NCBI GenBank assembly: GCA_002591745.1
Contig: PDLQ01000012.1
Location: forward strand, 62,001-126,000
Direction: 5' to 3'
Origin: Lewinellaceae bacterium SD302
GTDB taxonomy: Bacteria; Bacteroidota; Bacteroidia; Chitinophagales; Saprospiraceae
DNA: 64,000 bases
Shown here: positions 8,305-17,402 of the stretch, piece by piece
How positions within the stretch are numbered: position 1 is the first letter of the stretch
Layout of the letters: every line of letters starts with the position of its first letter
Made by a program: the position numbers and the translations under genes
The notes under the pieces: model-generated
The model's database searches: none
What the model was told of the DNA's origin: nothing
What the model saw: only the letters and a program-made list of their open reading frames with translations

Positions 8305-9777
8305 CTAGAAATCACTCATGATCCGTCGGGCATTCCTGCCCATATTGTCCTGCATCCTGGATTGACCGGCATTCAGATCCTGCGGTTTTTCTCCATTCGG
8401 CGCATTTTGATAGAGCATGACTTCCCAGTTGGGGTTATAGCGTTCTCCATTGACGTCGCTGTGCAGTAATTCGAAGCCTCCGGTGGATAAATCAGGATTG
8501 TAAAAAATGAAGCGGCGGTTCTGTTGCTTGGTAAGGTCTACGTAGTTATAGGACCAAACTTCGTAGGGCGGGGCAGATGGATCGTTCTCTACCCGGGTAA
8601 TGTCACTGGGTGCTCCGTATTTGATAAAGATATAGCCACGATCGGATTCAAAACCGAGACGAAAACCACTATAGAACTTACGGTGTACGAGGTCAGCAAC
8701 CTGCATAAATTCACGGTAACCTGCTTCGGGCGCAGTGGGGTTTTCCCTCGTCCAGAAAGCATACAGGTACATCCGTAAACCCTCCTCATTTTTCTTCCGG
8801 GCCAAATCATTGACCGAAGAAATTTCGTTCTGGGGCAAAAGCGGCACCAAGGCCCTTACAGCGTAGTGAAGGCTGTCAAAATCCATCTGCCCCAGGAAGG
8901 TTTCGGCGATATTCACGGTGGCCAGTAATTTTTCCCTTTCCATTTCATCAACCAGCGGGTTAGCGCGATAGAAGGGTACCTCCCGCCGGCAGATCAATTC
9001 ATTTTGGGCGTCGCGAATCTCTACAGCCAGCAGGTATTGACCAGAACGCAATTTGCTGATGTCCAGCTGCTGTACGATCGGAATCAGCTCGTCCTGCGGC
9101 TTGACCTTATTAATGGCCATCACCGGCTTGGCATTTCCGTTAATGAGCTGTTCTATCTTGGTCAGGATCAGTAGTCGCTCACCGGCGATGCTATCGCTGC
9201 GGTAAATTTCGTTGTAGTAGGCGAGCGTATTCACTCCCCGACCATAAAAAGAATGGGGCAAAGGTTCCATAGAGAGTCCGTGGCGATAAAATGGATTATT
9301 CTCATCTTCCGATGATTCTACGCCGGCCAGTAGCACGATATCAGACTGAGCGGGTGTCTGCGGCCAGTTATCGATGCTAACTTTTGTCTTGAACTCTTTG
9401 GCATTTCCCGGGTCGAGTTGATCGGCCACGTATATTTCCAGCTGGTACTCCTGCCCAGCTTCGACTGCGTAGCGTCTTAGATCGACAAAATCCGACGGCT
9501 CACTGAACCCGGGACTATTCAGTACAAAGCGATCACCAACGATAACCTCATCTCCTTGTTTCAGGACGATAGTAAATTCAATCCGGGCTTGCTGCAAACT
9601 ATCCTCTCCATCCACCGGCTCCCAACTGACGGTACTTCCCGCCAGGTGAGTATGTAATTCCAGGTAAGCAGCATTTGCTGTCAAAAAACGTGCAAAAGAC
9701 ACGCTTACGTCAATGGCCGCAAGGTGGGCGGAACAAAGGGAAAAAGTAAAAGCGAACAGAAGGAGTAAGGCACGCAT
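8305..9777 (-). CDS. GWxTD domain-containing protein
   Basis: A 490 aa protein with a signal peptide (MRALLLLFAFTFSLCSAHLA). The C-terminal third matches the GWxTD family: a helical YAFWTRENPTAPEAGYREFM segment, then GYIFIKYGAPSDITRVEND and the aromatic PPYEVWSYNYVDLTKQQN strand. The N-terminal part looks like beta-rich extracytoplasmic modules. GWxTD proteins are widespread in Bacteroidota and other bacteria, but their molecular role is not established. A TATCTTTA box 18-25 bases upstream of the start on the minus strand resembles a Bacteroidota -7 element, without a clear -33 partner. Confidence 0.85.
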   Translation of the reverse strand: MRALLLLFAFTFSLCSAHLAAIDVSVSFARFLTANAAYLELHTHLAGSTVSWEPVDGEDSLQQARIEFTIVLKQGDEVIVGDRFVLNSPGFSEPSDFVDLRRYAVEAGQEYQLEIYVADQLDPGNAKEFKTKVSIDNWPQTPAQSDIVLLAGVESSEDENNPFYRHGLSMEPLPHSFYGRGVNTLAYYNEIYRSDSIAGERLLILTKIEQLINGNAKPVMAINKVKPQDELIPIVQQLDISKLRSGQYLLAVEIRDAQNELICRREVPFYRANPLVDEMEREKLLATVNIAETFLGQMDFDSLHYAVRALVPLLPQNEISSVNDLARKKNEEGLRMYLYAFWTRENPTAPEAGYREFMQVADLVHRKFYSGFRLGFESDRGYIFIKYGAPSDITRVENDPSAPPYEVWSYNYVDLTKQQNRRFIFYNPDLSTGGFELLHSDVNGERYNPNWEVMLYQNAPNGEKPQDLNAGQSRMQDNMGRNARRIMSDF

Positions 9778-9816
9778 AAGCTCTATTTACCGTAAAGATA
9801 AGGCTTAGCAGTGCTT

Positions 9817-10296
9817 CTAACTGGTAGTATTCCCCCTTTCGTCGGCTGCCCGCCGCAGTAAAAACTCAAACCGGTAGTTACCTACGGCAGATCTCAGGAC
9901 TAATTTTTCATCCGTCAGCTCAATAATATCGTAAGTGGTCAGCAGACTGATACCATCAGTGACGATCGTATTTTCTTCACGGGTAAAGGTGCCACTTTCC
10001 GGCTTGGAACTTACGTTGGTCACTAGTTTGTCTTCGGGGCCGAAGCGAAAATAGAGGTCCGCGGCGGATTCAGTGGGGCGGCCATTCCTGAGGGTTTGCT
10101 CAATGGCCCAATAACCGTCGAGGTCGGGGCCTGCTTCCACTTCCTGGTCACTGCCGCAAGCAACGGAAGCCAGTAAAATCAACAAAAAGGAAATAAATGT
10201 AAAGGCCTTGGGCAGGCCAGCCCGGGGATTCGTCACGGAGCAAAAGACTGTTGGTTGCGTGTATAACGCAAGTTTGGGGCAAAAGTTATTTAGCAA
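9817..10296 (-). CDS. Putative lipoprotein, lipocalin-like
   Basis: The hydrophobic stretch FTFISFLLILLASVACGS ends in a lipobox, so this is probably a lipoprotein with the cysteine at about residue 47. The long N-terminus before it is unusual: a GTG at 10236 (VTNPRAGLPKAFTF) would give a normal signal length and may be the true start. The mature part has the pattern DLDGYWAIEQTLRNGRPTES ... LYFRFGPEDKLVTN ... GTFTREENTIV, as in small lipocalin-like Bacteroidota lipoproteins. Function is unknown. Confidence 0.6.
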   Translation of the reverse strand: MLNNFCPKLALYTQPTVFCSVTNPRAGLPKAFTFISFLLILLASVACGSDQEVEAGPDLDGYWAIEQTLRNGRPTESAADLYFRFGPEDKLVTNVSSKPESGTFTREENTIVTDGISLLTTYDIIELTDEKLVLRSAVGNYRFEFLLRRAADERGNTTS

Positions 10297-10435
10297 TGTC
10301 GTACAAGTAAATTACCAGTTATTGCAGATCTAAATTCTAATGCACCTAAGGCTACATTTAGCTTCACCCCCGCTGCTGGAAAACACAATAACCTGTGCTA
10401 GACCGGTTAGCTAACCATAAGCCGTTCCTCAGTAC

Positions 10436-11431
10436 CTATTTAGCCGCCGCTCGTCTCAGGCGATCGTTGATGGCCCGACCAAGTCCACGTTCCGGAGCCA
10501 GCGATGCAACGATGGCATCGTAATTGCCTTCATCCAATTCACGTAATGTGGCAAAAAGTGAGCTGGCGGCGGTGATTATCCCCTCATCCGAAGTTTCAAA
10601 ACGATAAACCCTTGAGTCCGTACATCCTGCAACTGTGGTCTCCCCGAAAAGAAGATAGGCCTTACGCTCCGATGGAAGGCGCTCCAGTTCCTGCGTCAAC
10701 TGATTACTACTCTCCATTTCGTCGGCCAGATAAAATTTTGTGGCGGGCGAATAATGTTTAGCCAACATACCCGGTGCCTGGGGATTGCTGCTGCTATGGG
10801 TATTGAACTCAACCGGATGCCCCAGCACTCCTTCGATAGCTTCTATGGTTAAACCACCCTTGCGTAATAACAAAGGTGCTGAGTCCGTAAAAGAAACGAT
10901 CGTGCTTTCCAGGCCGACCGGACAATTTCCACCGTCCAATACGTAGGAGATCTTCGCCCCCAACTGTTTCTGTACGTGCTTCGCTCTGGTAGGACTGATG
11001 TAACCAAAAGGGTTGGCACTCGGTGCAGCCAGGGGGAAATCCAGTTTCTTGAGCAATTCCTGAGCCAAAGGATGGGCGGGCACCCTGATGGCCACGGTTT
11101 TCAGGCCCGAGGTCACCAGATCAGGAACAATGGGCTTTCGCTTGAATACCATCGTTAGCGGTCCGGGCCAGTGAGCACGAGCCAATTTGACCGCAGCTGC
11201 GGGAATTTCGGTCACGTAATCTGCTACTCGTTCCAAACTTGGGAGGTGCATGATCAAGGGGTCAAATGAAGGGCGCTCCTTGACCCTGAAAATAGAAGCG
11301 ACTGCCCTAGCGTCTAATGCATTACCCGCCAGACCATAAACCGTTTCCGTCGGTATACCAACCAATTCGCCGCTGCGCAGCAGTTTTGCTGCCCGATCCA
11401 GATCTGTTCCAATTTCGGCGATCCTACTCAT
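10436..11431 (-). CDS. Threonylcarbamoyl-AMP synthase, Sua5 type
   Basis: This enzyme makes threonylcarbamoyl-AMP from threonine, bicarbonate and ATP for t6A37 modification of ANN-decoding tRNAs. The YrdC/TsaC domain shows GIPTETVYGLAGNALD, a KERPSFDPLIMHL motif and APSANPFGYISPT. The extra C-terminal Sua5 domain follows (APGMLAKHYSPATKFYL), so it is the long form. I take ATG 11431 as the start because AAAGGGA lies just upstream; a GTG at 11449 overlapping the stop of the upstream gene is possible but less likely. The gene abuts the PorE-like gene on the same strand. Confidence 0.93.
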   Translation of the reverse strand: MSRIAEIGTDLDRAAKLLRSGELVGIPTETVYGLAGNALDARAVASIFRVKERPSFDPLIMHLPSLERVADYVTEIPAAAVKLARAHWPGPLTMVFKRKPIVPDLVTSGLKTVAIRVPAHPLAQELLKKLDFPLAAPSANPFGYISPTRAKHVQKQLGAKISYVLDGGNCPVGLESTIVSFTDSAPLLLRKGGLTIEAIEGVLGHPVEFNTHSSSNPQAPGMLAKHYSPATKFYLADEMESSNQLTQELERLPSERKAYLLFGETTVAGCTDSRVYRFETSDEGIITAASSLFATLRELDEGNYDAIVASLAPERGLGRAINDRLRRAAAK

Positions 11432-11448
11432 TGATTTTCCCTTTAGCA

Positions 11449-13425
11449 CTATTTGAGGATACGGAAAGTAGTCCGGCGGTTTCGTTGATACTCTTCGTCA
11501 GTACAACGGTTACACACACAATCCACGGCCGGCACTTCTTCACCGTAGCCTTTGGCGACCAGACGGCCGGCGTCGATACCTTCATCAATTAGGTACTGGA
11601 CGGCCGAAGCAGCTCTTTCCTGGCTCAAACGCTGGTTGTAGGCATCGGTACCCTGGCAATCCGTATGAGAACCTAGTTCGATATTTATATCCGGATTCAG
11701 TTTCATGATCTCTACCAATTCGTTCAGTGAAGGTTTGGCATCCTCACGAATGAAGGATTCATCCAGATCGTAGTAGATATTTTCCAGTACAATTTCCCGA
11801 TTTTCGAAGATCTTATCCAGTGGGATCTCCAGTTCGTAACGTTGCTCCGGATTGGCCGGATCTTGAGTCAGTCCGCGACTACTGAAAATGGCTTCCTGAT
11901 TGAGGTAACCCTCTTCACTGGCCCGAAAGCGGTAAGTTTTATCGTTGCGAAGCACCAAACTCAATTTACCTTCTTCGTTCGTGTTCACGTTTTTCTCGTC
12001 CTTGCCCGTCCAGATCGTCAGGCTGGCATTTTCAATCGGGCGGCGGCCCAGAACCTTGCTCGCGGGGTTGGTAGGATCCTCGAGAATGTCAGTCACTACG
12101 TAAACGTCTAGTACGTTCCGGTATACGATCGGCTTCGTTTCGTCAACCGGTGGTGGCGGTGGCAATGGGCGTTGCTGGAAACGATAAATATCGTCACTCC
12201 CCTTTCCTCCTGGGCGAGAACTACTGAAATAGCCCGTGGCCATTACGCCGTCCGCTAGTTGCTGGCGTTCCAGGTAGTAGCCAAAGTCATCCGCTCCACT
12301 GTTCAACGGTGGTTTGAGATTGCGGGGGGAAGACCAGCTTCCATTGGCTAGCGGGTGTACCTCGAAGATATCCAGTCCGCCCATACCCAGATGGCCGTCA
12401 CTGGCGAAGTAGAGCGTATCTCCATCCAGGAAAGGAAATTGCTCGTTCTGACTGGTATTGATGGACCGACCAAGCATTTTAGGCTCCCCCCAAACGCCAA
12501 TGTTATCTTTTTGTACGACGAACAGATCGTAGCCTCCCCAGCCGTCTTCAGTTCGGGCGCTGTAGTACAGGGTCTGACCATTGGCACTCAAAGCCGGGTG
12601 CAGGTAATTCTCTCCCTCAGTGACGAAAGGCAAATGTTCCGGGATGCTCCAGACGTCACCCTGGCGCTCGGAAAAATACAAACCACAAAAAGCATCTTCC
12701 CGTTTGCCACCATCGCAACGGGTAAAGACCATTTGCTGATAATCTTTGCTAAAGGAAGCAACGCCTTCGTGGGCAACACTATTAACCCGGCTATCAAAAG
12801 GATCAACCGCCCCGCTGCGAGGGTCTACGAGAAAGAGATCGGCAAAATTGCCGCCCGTCCAGGCATAGGTGGCATCGCCAGTAGTTTCACGGCGGTCACT
12901 GGTAATGACCAGCTGTCCATTGCTGTAACCGGTCGGTGCGTAATCCGACTGGGCCGAATTGAATTCTACCGGTTCCACTTCAAAGGCCTTAAATTCTTCG
13001 GCCAGCCAGCCCTGGGCCAGTTCCGCTCCGAGGATATCTTTGCGAAACTCATATTTACTGCCGATCTCATTACCCAGTTCCGTGTATGTCTCAATGGCTT
13101 CATCGTAAAGCTCCAATCGCTTTTGGGCAGCTGCTTTGCCTTTCAGAGCTTCTACACCGCGGCCATTGTTGTAAGCCTGGGTGTACCACTCAATGGCTTC
13201 TTCATCTTTACCAGTCCGCACATAAGCCAGGGCGAGGTCTTCGGCAACTTTACCTTTTTCGCTCCGGCGTTTTGCTTTGCGAAACTCTGATTTTAGTAAA
13301 GGGATGGCCACGCTGTATTGCTTACGATCGATAGCCGTAGCCCCGTCGGTTACCTTGGTCGTGTAGGCACAGGAACCGAACAGGAAAATCAGCGAATAAA
13401 ACAGGATGGAAGGGAAGCTCTTCAT
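11449..13425 (-). CDS. PorE-like OmpA-family lipoprotein (TPR, beta-propeller, OmpA C-terminal domain)
   Basis: A 658 aa protein with a lipobox signal (YSLIFLFGSC). Domains in order: TPR repeats (about 35-130); PD40/WD40-like beta-propeller repeats (GQTLYYSARTEDGWGGYDLF, GDTLYFASDGHLGMGGLDIF, FSSSRPGGKGSDDIYRF); a carboxypeptidase-regulatory-like fold (about 445-540); and a C-terminal OmpA peptidoglycan-binding domain (IELGSHTDCQGTDAYNQRLS). This architecture is that of PorE, a periplasmic T9SS component that anchors the machine to peptidoglycan. Several T9SS cargo genes in this window agree with that role. Similar OmpA/PD40 paralogs exist, so the assignment to PorE itself is moderate. Confidence 0.72.
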   Translation of the reverse strand: MKSFPSILFYSLIFLFGSCAYTTKVTDGATAIDRKQYSVAIPLLKSEFRKAKRRSEKGKVAEDLALAYVRTGKDEEAIEWYTQAYNNGRGVEALKGKAAAQKRLELYDEAIETYTELGNEIGSKYEFRKDILGAELAQGWLAEEFKAFEVEPVEFNSAQSDYAPTGYSNGQLVITSDRRETTGDATYAWTGGNFADLFLVDPRSGAVDPFDSRVNSVAHEGVASFSKDYQQMVFTRCDGGKREDAFCGLYFSERQGDVWSIPEHLPFVTEGENYLHPALSANGQTLYYSARTEDGWGGYDLFVVQKDNIGVWGEPKMLGRSINTSQNEQFPFLDGDTLYFASDGHLGMGGLDIFEVHPLANGSWSSPRNLKPPLNSGADDFGYYLERQQLADGVMATGYFSSSRPGGKGSDDIYRFQQRPLPPPPPVDETKPIVYRNVLDVYVVTDILEDPTNPASKVLGRRPIENASLTIWTGKDEKNVNTNEEGKLSLVLRNDKTYRFRASEEGYLNQEAIFSSRGLTQDPANPEQRYELEIPLDKIFENREIVLENIYYDLDESFIREDAKPSLNELVEIMKLNPDINIELGSHTDCQGTDAYNQRLSQERAASAVQYLIDEGIDAGRLVAKGYGEEVPAVDCVCNRCTDEEYQRNRRTTFRILK

Positions 13426-13525
13426 AAATCTGCAAACGCCATTATTCGGGGAAATGTTGTTAGTGTTGCTATAGCTAAATACTCCGTGTCGCGAAGCCGA
13501 TGATCGCCAAAAGTAGAACGAGTAA

Positions 13526-13579
13526 GAGCTTGTCCGGGAATTCTCTCTTCATTCGAAATCGGAAATCCCAAACAAGCTC
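13526..13579 (-). terminator. Hairpin of the GAGCTTGTTTGGG family downstream of the TonB receptor gene
   Basis: Arms at 13526-13541 and 13564-13579 pair with a few mismatches around the CCGGG/CCCAA step. On the minus strand the hairpin follows the stop of the receptor gene ending at 13658. There is no clear T run, so it may be a repeat element with structural function rather than an intrinsic terminator. Related arms occur at 7071-7223. Confidence 0.45.
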
Positions 13580-13627
13580 TGTTATTGATCGGTGAAGGGA
13601 CACCACGTTGAGGACTATCAAAGCACG

Positions 13628-13636
13628 GCTACTTTG
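13628..13636 (+). repeat. Dispersed signal word GCTACTTTG (intergenic copy)
   Basis: Exact copy in ACGGCTACTTTGTTAGTTAA, 22 bases beyond the stop codon of the minus-strand receptor gene and next to the hairpin at 13526-13579. Confidence 0.8.
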
Positions 13637-13657
13637 TTAGTTAAACAACAGATTGCT

Positions 13658-15607
13658 TTACAAACTCCACTTCACCCCAGCCAGGAACCAACGACCAGGC
13701 ATTCGGGCACCCAAGATATTCTGGTACTCCGTATCGAAAAGGTTCTGGACCTGGATGTTCAAGCCGAAGCCTTCCGTAATGCCCAGGCCGAGACGGCTAT
13801 TGATCAGGGTGTAAGAATCCTCCAACTCGCTATTGAGGCCGCTGGCGATCCGGCCTTCACGGCTTTTGTGCAGCGCGCTGATTCCCAGATCCAGCATACG
13901 GTAATTCAGCATCAGCTGACTGGTTACCAAAAGATCAGCGTGGCTGGAGATGTAGACGGAGATGACATCTTCCTCATTGGAAGTACTCAGGCTGGTGAGA
14001 CCCAGATTCCAGGTCAGCCTGGCATCCGTACCTAGCTCCTGACGTAAATTGGATTGCAGTTCTACCCCACTGGTGTTCACATCGGTGATGTTTTGGGCGA
14101 AGAAATAATCGGCATCCGCTTGCAGACTACCGACCTGACTGATGGAGCCAATTTCCCGCTCGTTGGTAGAAACGTAATCGATCAAATTACTGGATTGGCG
14201 GGCAAAGCCGGTAACTTTCAGCGTCCAGCCAGGAATAACGGTATAATCAAGGCCGAGTTCCTCCGACCAACCGCGCTCGGCCAGCAGATCGGGATTACCC
14301 AGACTACGGCCGGGAGTCAGATTCATCAAATTGTTGGAAACAAAGCGTTCCGTATAATCGGCTGCACGAATGCTGCGACCTACGGAGCCGCGCAATACCA
14401 GACGATCAAGCACGTAGCTTACATTCAGCTGAGGAGAGAATTCGAACTCGTAGTTAGCATCGTAATCGCCACGGAGCGAAGCTGTTAAATTTAACCGGTC
14501 CTTGCGGTAGACACCCATGGCGTAAGCTCCGAAGTGAAAATCGTCGTGGTTACCCCGGTCGTTGCTTTCAATCTCACGCTGATCTGCTTGCAGCCCCGCC
14601 TGTAGAGTGAGCTCGCGGTTAATCTCCCGCAGGTGGTTCAACGTCAGGTTATAAAAACGGGTGGTATGGCTATTGGTAGAGGGAAAGTCGGGGCTGAAAA
14701 CAAAAACGTCGGTTCCGTACTTATAGGCCAGGTTCAGATCGGTGGCACTTTTGTTGTCAAGCTTTTGCACTTGCACCTGATTCCACCAGGTATTCACCGT
14801 TTCAGTGGATTTATCAAAAGCGCTGGTGGTGTAGAAGTAGCGGGCACCGAAATCGCGGTAATCGTAGGCGGTACGGGCCCGCACCGACAGACCGTTAGCG
14901 AATTCATAGCCAAAGGCTGCGCCCACTGTTTGCAGGTCGAAATTATTATTGTAGCTCTCGAGAGTAGTATTGGTGTCGATGACCATTTCAGGGATAAATT
15001 CTCCTTCGGAACGAGTGAGTGATGCCCCGCCACTCAGGCTCATTTGTCCTTTGCGCATGGAAAACCCCTGGTAACCATTTACCAGTTTATGCTCTCCGAA
15101 ATTGAGGGCACCGGCCAGATTCACACCTTCTCGCTGGCTGCTGCTGAAGGTCTTGGTCCGGATGTTGATCACTCCTCCAACGGCATCGGCACCATACATG
15201 GCTGCGGCGGCTCCGCGCAGAATTTCAATGCGCTCGATCTCGGCCAGGGTCACCGGAATGTAGCTGTTGAAATGTCCGGTCAGTGGATCGTTCATCTTCA
15301 TGCCGTCCACCAAGATCAGCACCTGAGTGAATGTTGAGCCCCTCATGAGGATATCGCCTTGTACACCGAATGCACCACGACTCTGGACTTCAACGCCAGC
15401 AACAGTTTGCAGTACTTCGTCGATGGATGTTGCGGGTAAGGTCCGGATTTGCTCGGCGGTCACTACCGTAATGTTGCGGCCGGTTTCCTGAATCTTCATC
15501 GGCACGCGCAGGCTACTTACCTGAATTGTGTCAATGGAAAGATCGGTCTGGGCGACCAATGTAAAGCTGATCGATAAGACCAAGAATAAGAGGTAGAAAT
15601 TTCTCAT
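13658..15607 (-). CDS. TonB-dependent outer-membrane receptor (BtuB/FepA-like)
   Basis: A 649 aa protein with a signal peptide (MRNFYLLFLVLSISFTLVAQ). The plug domain spans about 40-150 (RNITVVTAEQIRTLPATSID, VEVQSRGAFGVQGDILMRGS, ILVDGMKMNDPLTGHFNSYI, RIEILRGAAAAMYGADAVGG). A 22-strand type barrel follows, ending in NIQVQNLFDTEYQ and the terminal aromatic strand RWFLAGVKWSL. It lacks the N-terminal carboxypeptidase-like extension of SusC proteins and has no SusD partner, so it resembles BtuB/siderophore receptors. The ligand cannot be read, and I saw no cobalamin riboswitch upstream. Confidence 0.88.
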   Translation of the reverse strand: MRNFYLLFLVLSISFTLVAQTDLSIDTIQVSSLRVPMKIQETGRNITVVTAEQIRTLPATSIDEVLQTVAGVEVQSRGAFGVQGDILMRGSTFTQVLILVDGMKMNDPLTGHFNSYIPVTLAEIERIEILRGAAAAMYGADAVGGVINIRTKTFSSSQREGVNLAGALNFGEHKLVNGYQGFSMRKGQMSLSGGASLTRSEGEFIPEMVIDTNTTLESYNNNFDLQTVGAAFGYEFANGLSVRARTAYDYRDFGARYFYTTSAFDKSTETVNTWWNQVQVQKLDNKSATDLNLAYKYGTDVFVFSPDFPSTNSHTTRFYNLTLNHLREINRELTLQAGLQADQREIESNDRGNHDDFHFGAYAMGVYRKDRLNLTASLRGDYDANYEFEFSPQLNVSYVLDRLVLRGSVGRSIRAADYTERFVSNNLMNLTPGRSLGNPDLLAERGWSEELGLDYTVIPGWTLKVTGFARQSSNLIDYVSTNEREIGSISQVGSLQADADYFFAQNITDVNTSGVELQSNLRQELGTDARLTWNLGLTSLSTSNEEDVISVYISSHADLLVTSQLMLNYRMLDLGISALHKSREGRIASGLNSELEDSYTLINSRLGLGITEGFGLNIQVQNLFDTEYQNILGARMPGRWFLAGVKWSL

Positions 15608-15751
15608 CTATTTTGCTAGGCTTGTTTCAGCGCGCAAAGCTAGTTGGAAATAACAGATAATCAAACCTCCTCAGTACTGATCTTAAGCCCGACGAAGGTT
15701 TCCTGGAAGCTTCAGTTTTCTAAAATATACCATAACCTCCCCATCTACACT

Positions 15752-15813
15752 GCTACTTTGACAGTCCAGAAAATTGTTTGCTGACCAATAGATGTTATGG
15801 CTAACAAAGTAGC
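15752..15813. repeat. Inverted pair of the dispersed signal word
   Basis: GCTACTTTG at 15752-15760 and its reverse complement at 15805-15813, 44 bases apart, face each other between the receptor start and the end of the GH109-like gene. The right copy extends to a 15-mer GCTACTTTGTTAGCC (15799-15813, minus strand), which is also found at 25506, 50207 and 60328. Such a pair can form a long-loop hairpin and recalls the inverted uptake-sequence pairs of other bacteria. Confidence 0.75.
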
Positions 15814-15850
15814 AATGTCGGTGAAAACATGCGGCAGTTCACCGTCGAGA

Positions 15851-17251
15851 CTAATCGATAATTGCCAACGGTTTCGTTTTCCGCCATTCGTTCCGCGTAA
15901 AGTCAGGAAAGCGTTGTGGCGCGCCATCGGCCTCTACCGATGCTTCGCTGAGTGGAGCGACGGCACTCCAGTAGCAACCCTCGTAAACATTTTGGTCCAA
16001 TGGCAAACCGTTATGGAGGCACTCTACGATACGGTACATCATGATTCCGTCCATGCCCCCATGACCGCTATTGGCCGCCGTTTCGTTCAAGCGCTTGTAG
16101 AGCGGGTGATCGTACTTTTCGTAAAGAGCGGTCAGCTGTTCGCCCTGAGCCCAGGAGTGGTGATTTTTGGTGATCCCAGGCACGCCACCTTCCAGAGCGA
16201 TTCGCGTAGGAAATCCGGCCATGACTCCCAAGGTCCCCTGGATCAAATTGTGACGGGTATAGGGCCGTGGACTCGTTTCGTCCCATTGTACCATGATGGT
16301 GCGTCCCAACTGTGTTTTGATGATGGATGTATTCAGGTCGCCTCCCTGAAAGTCCAGCTGGTTCCACTGATGGTCGGCCGAATAATTTTCCTTCGCCCAG
16401 CGCTGGCGCCCCATGGCCGGGGTGGAAAAAGAAACGAGACTTTTGAAGTTGTCTTCGCTACGCCCGAGGTTCATGTATTGGGCTACCGGGCCGAGACCGT
16501 GGGTAGGATACAGATTGCCATTGCGACGAGCGTAGTGCCCCGTCCGCCAGGAGCCGGTCCCGCGCTCCACTTCCTCCATTTGCCAACGCAGTTCGTGGAT
16601 GTAGGCAGCTTCGGCGTGCAGCAGATCACCCAGCAGCCCCTGACGTACTATATTGAGGAACATCAACTCGTCGCGGCCGTAATTGACGTTCTCCATCATC
16701 ATACAGTGGCGCCGGGTATTTTCGGAGACTTTGACGATCTCCCACATCTCTTCAACGGTCAGGGCCAGGGGAACTTCGACAAAAGCATGGGCGCCCGCCC
16801 GCATACTGGCAATGGCCATGGGCGCATGATTGGCCCAGTTGGTGGAGATGAAAACGACGTCCGGTAGTACCTCTTCCAGCATTTTTTGCCAGGCATTCTC
16901 TTCGCCGTAGTAGGTTTTGATCCCTTGGTGCCTGCCACTTGTTTTACCGATGTTCCCTGCTTCCTCGCTCCACCTGACCGCATGATCTTCGTAGAGGTCG
17001 CTGATGGCTACGACCTCCGTTCCCGGCAAGCCGGCGAAAAATTTGAGGTGAGATGGTCCGCGTGCACCAACTCCGATGAAGGCGGCGCGGATAGTCTCCA
17101 GTTTGGGGGCTGCAAAATCTCCCATATACCTAGCTGGATCGCTGGTTATCTCACTGACCGGGGAATCAGTTGCAAATAGTGAGCGGCCGGCGGCCAATAT
17201 TGCTCCGGAGAAAGAGGCCTTTTTGAGGAAGGAACGGCGTTTTATTGGCAT
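15851..17251 (-). CDS. Gfo/Idh/MocA-family oxidoreductase, GH109-like (alpha-N-acetylgalactosaminidase type)
   Basis: The start at 17251 gives a twin-arginine-type leader (MPIKRRSFLKKASFSGAILA), implying export of a folded, cofactor-bound enzyme; the frame is open further upstream to 17317 without a signal. The N-terminal Rossmann domain has RAAFIGVGARGPSHLKFFAG and FVEVPLALTVEEMWEI. The C-terminal part has ENVNYGRDELMFLNIV, YPTHGLGPVAQYMNLGR and YTRHNLIQG, as in GH109 enzymes, which use NAD-dependent redox-assisted hydrolysis of alpha-GalNAc. Substrate specificity is inferred from the family. It stands alone on the minus strand. Confidence 0.8.
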   Translation of the reverse strand: MPIKRRSFLKKASFSGAILAAGRSLFATDSPVSEITSDPARYMGDFAAPKLETIRAAFIGVGARGPSHLKFFAGLPGTEVVAISDLYEDHAVRWSEEAGNIGKTSGRHQGIKTYYGEENAWQKMLEEVLPDVVFISTNWANHAPMAIASMRAGAHAFVEVPLALTVEEMWEIVKVSENTRRHCMMMENVNYGRDELMFLNIVRQGLLGDLLHAEAAYIHELRWQMEEVERGTGSWRTGHYARRNGNLYPTHGLGPVAQYMNLGRSEDNFKSLVSFSTPAMGRQRWAKENYSADHQWNQLDFQGGDLNTSIIKTQLGRTIMVQWDETSPRPYTRHNLIQGTLGVMAGFPTRIALEGGVPGITKNHHSWAQGEQLTALYEKYDHPLYKRLNETAANSGHGGMDGIMMYRIVECLHNGLPLDQNVYEGCYWSAVAPLSEASVEADGAPQRFPDFTRNEWRKTKPLAIID

Positions 17252-17402
17252 GAGCTGGACGGCCTGCGGCCTTGTAGGCGCTTCACTCACGAACGACGAC
17301 ATGCGTCTTGTGAACACTAGTTCCTCGTATGTGGGCGCCCTGATTATAGAATGAGGTGCTTCGCCAATTTACATTATCATTATCAATAATCCAGCTATCC
17401 AA

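Noticed and set aside
12355-13290. 311-codon plus-strand frame
   Set aside because: It lies antisense inside the PorE-like gene, whose domains are clear; no motif and no signal.
15608-15850. Cobalamin riboswitch upstream of the TonB receptor
   Set aside because: I looked for a B12-box-like sequence and found none; only the inverted signal-word pair is present.
15797-16867. 356-codon plus-strand frame
   Set aside because: Antisense of the GH109-like gene, with composition unlike neighbouring proteins.
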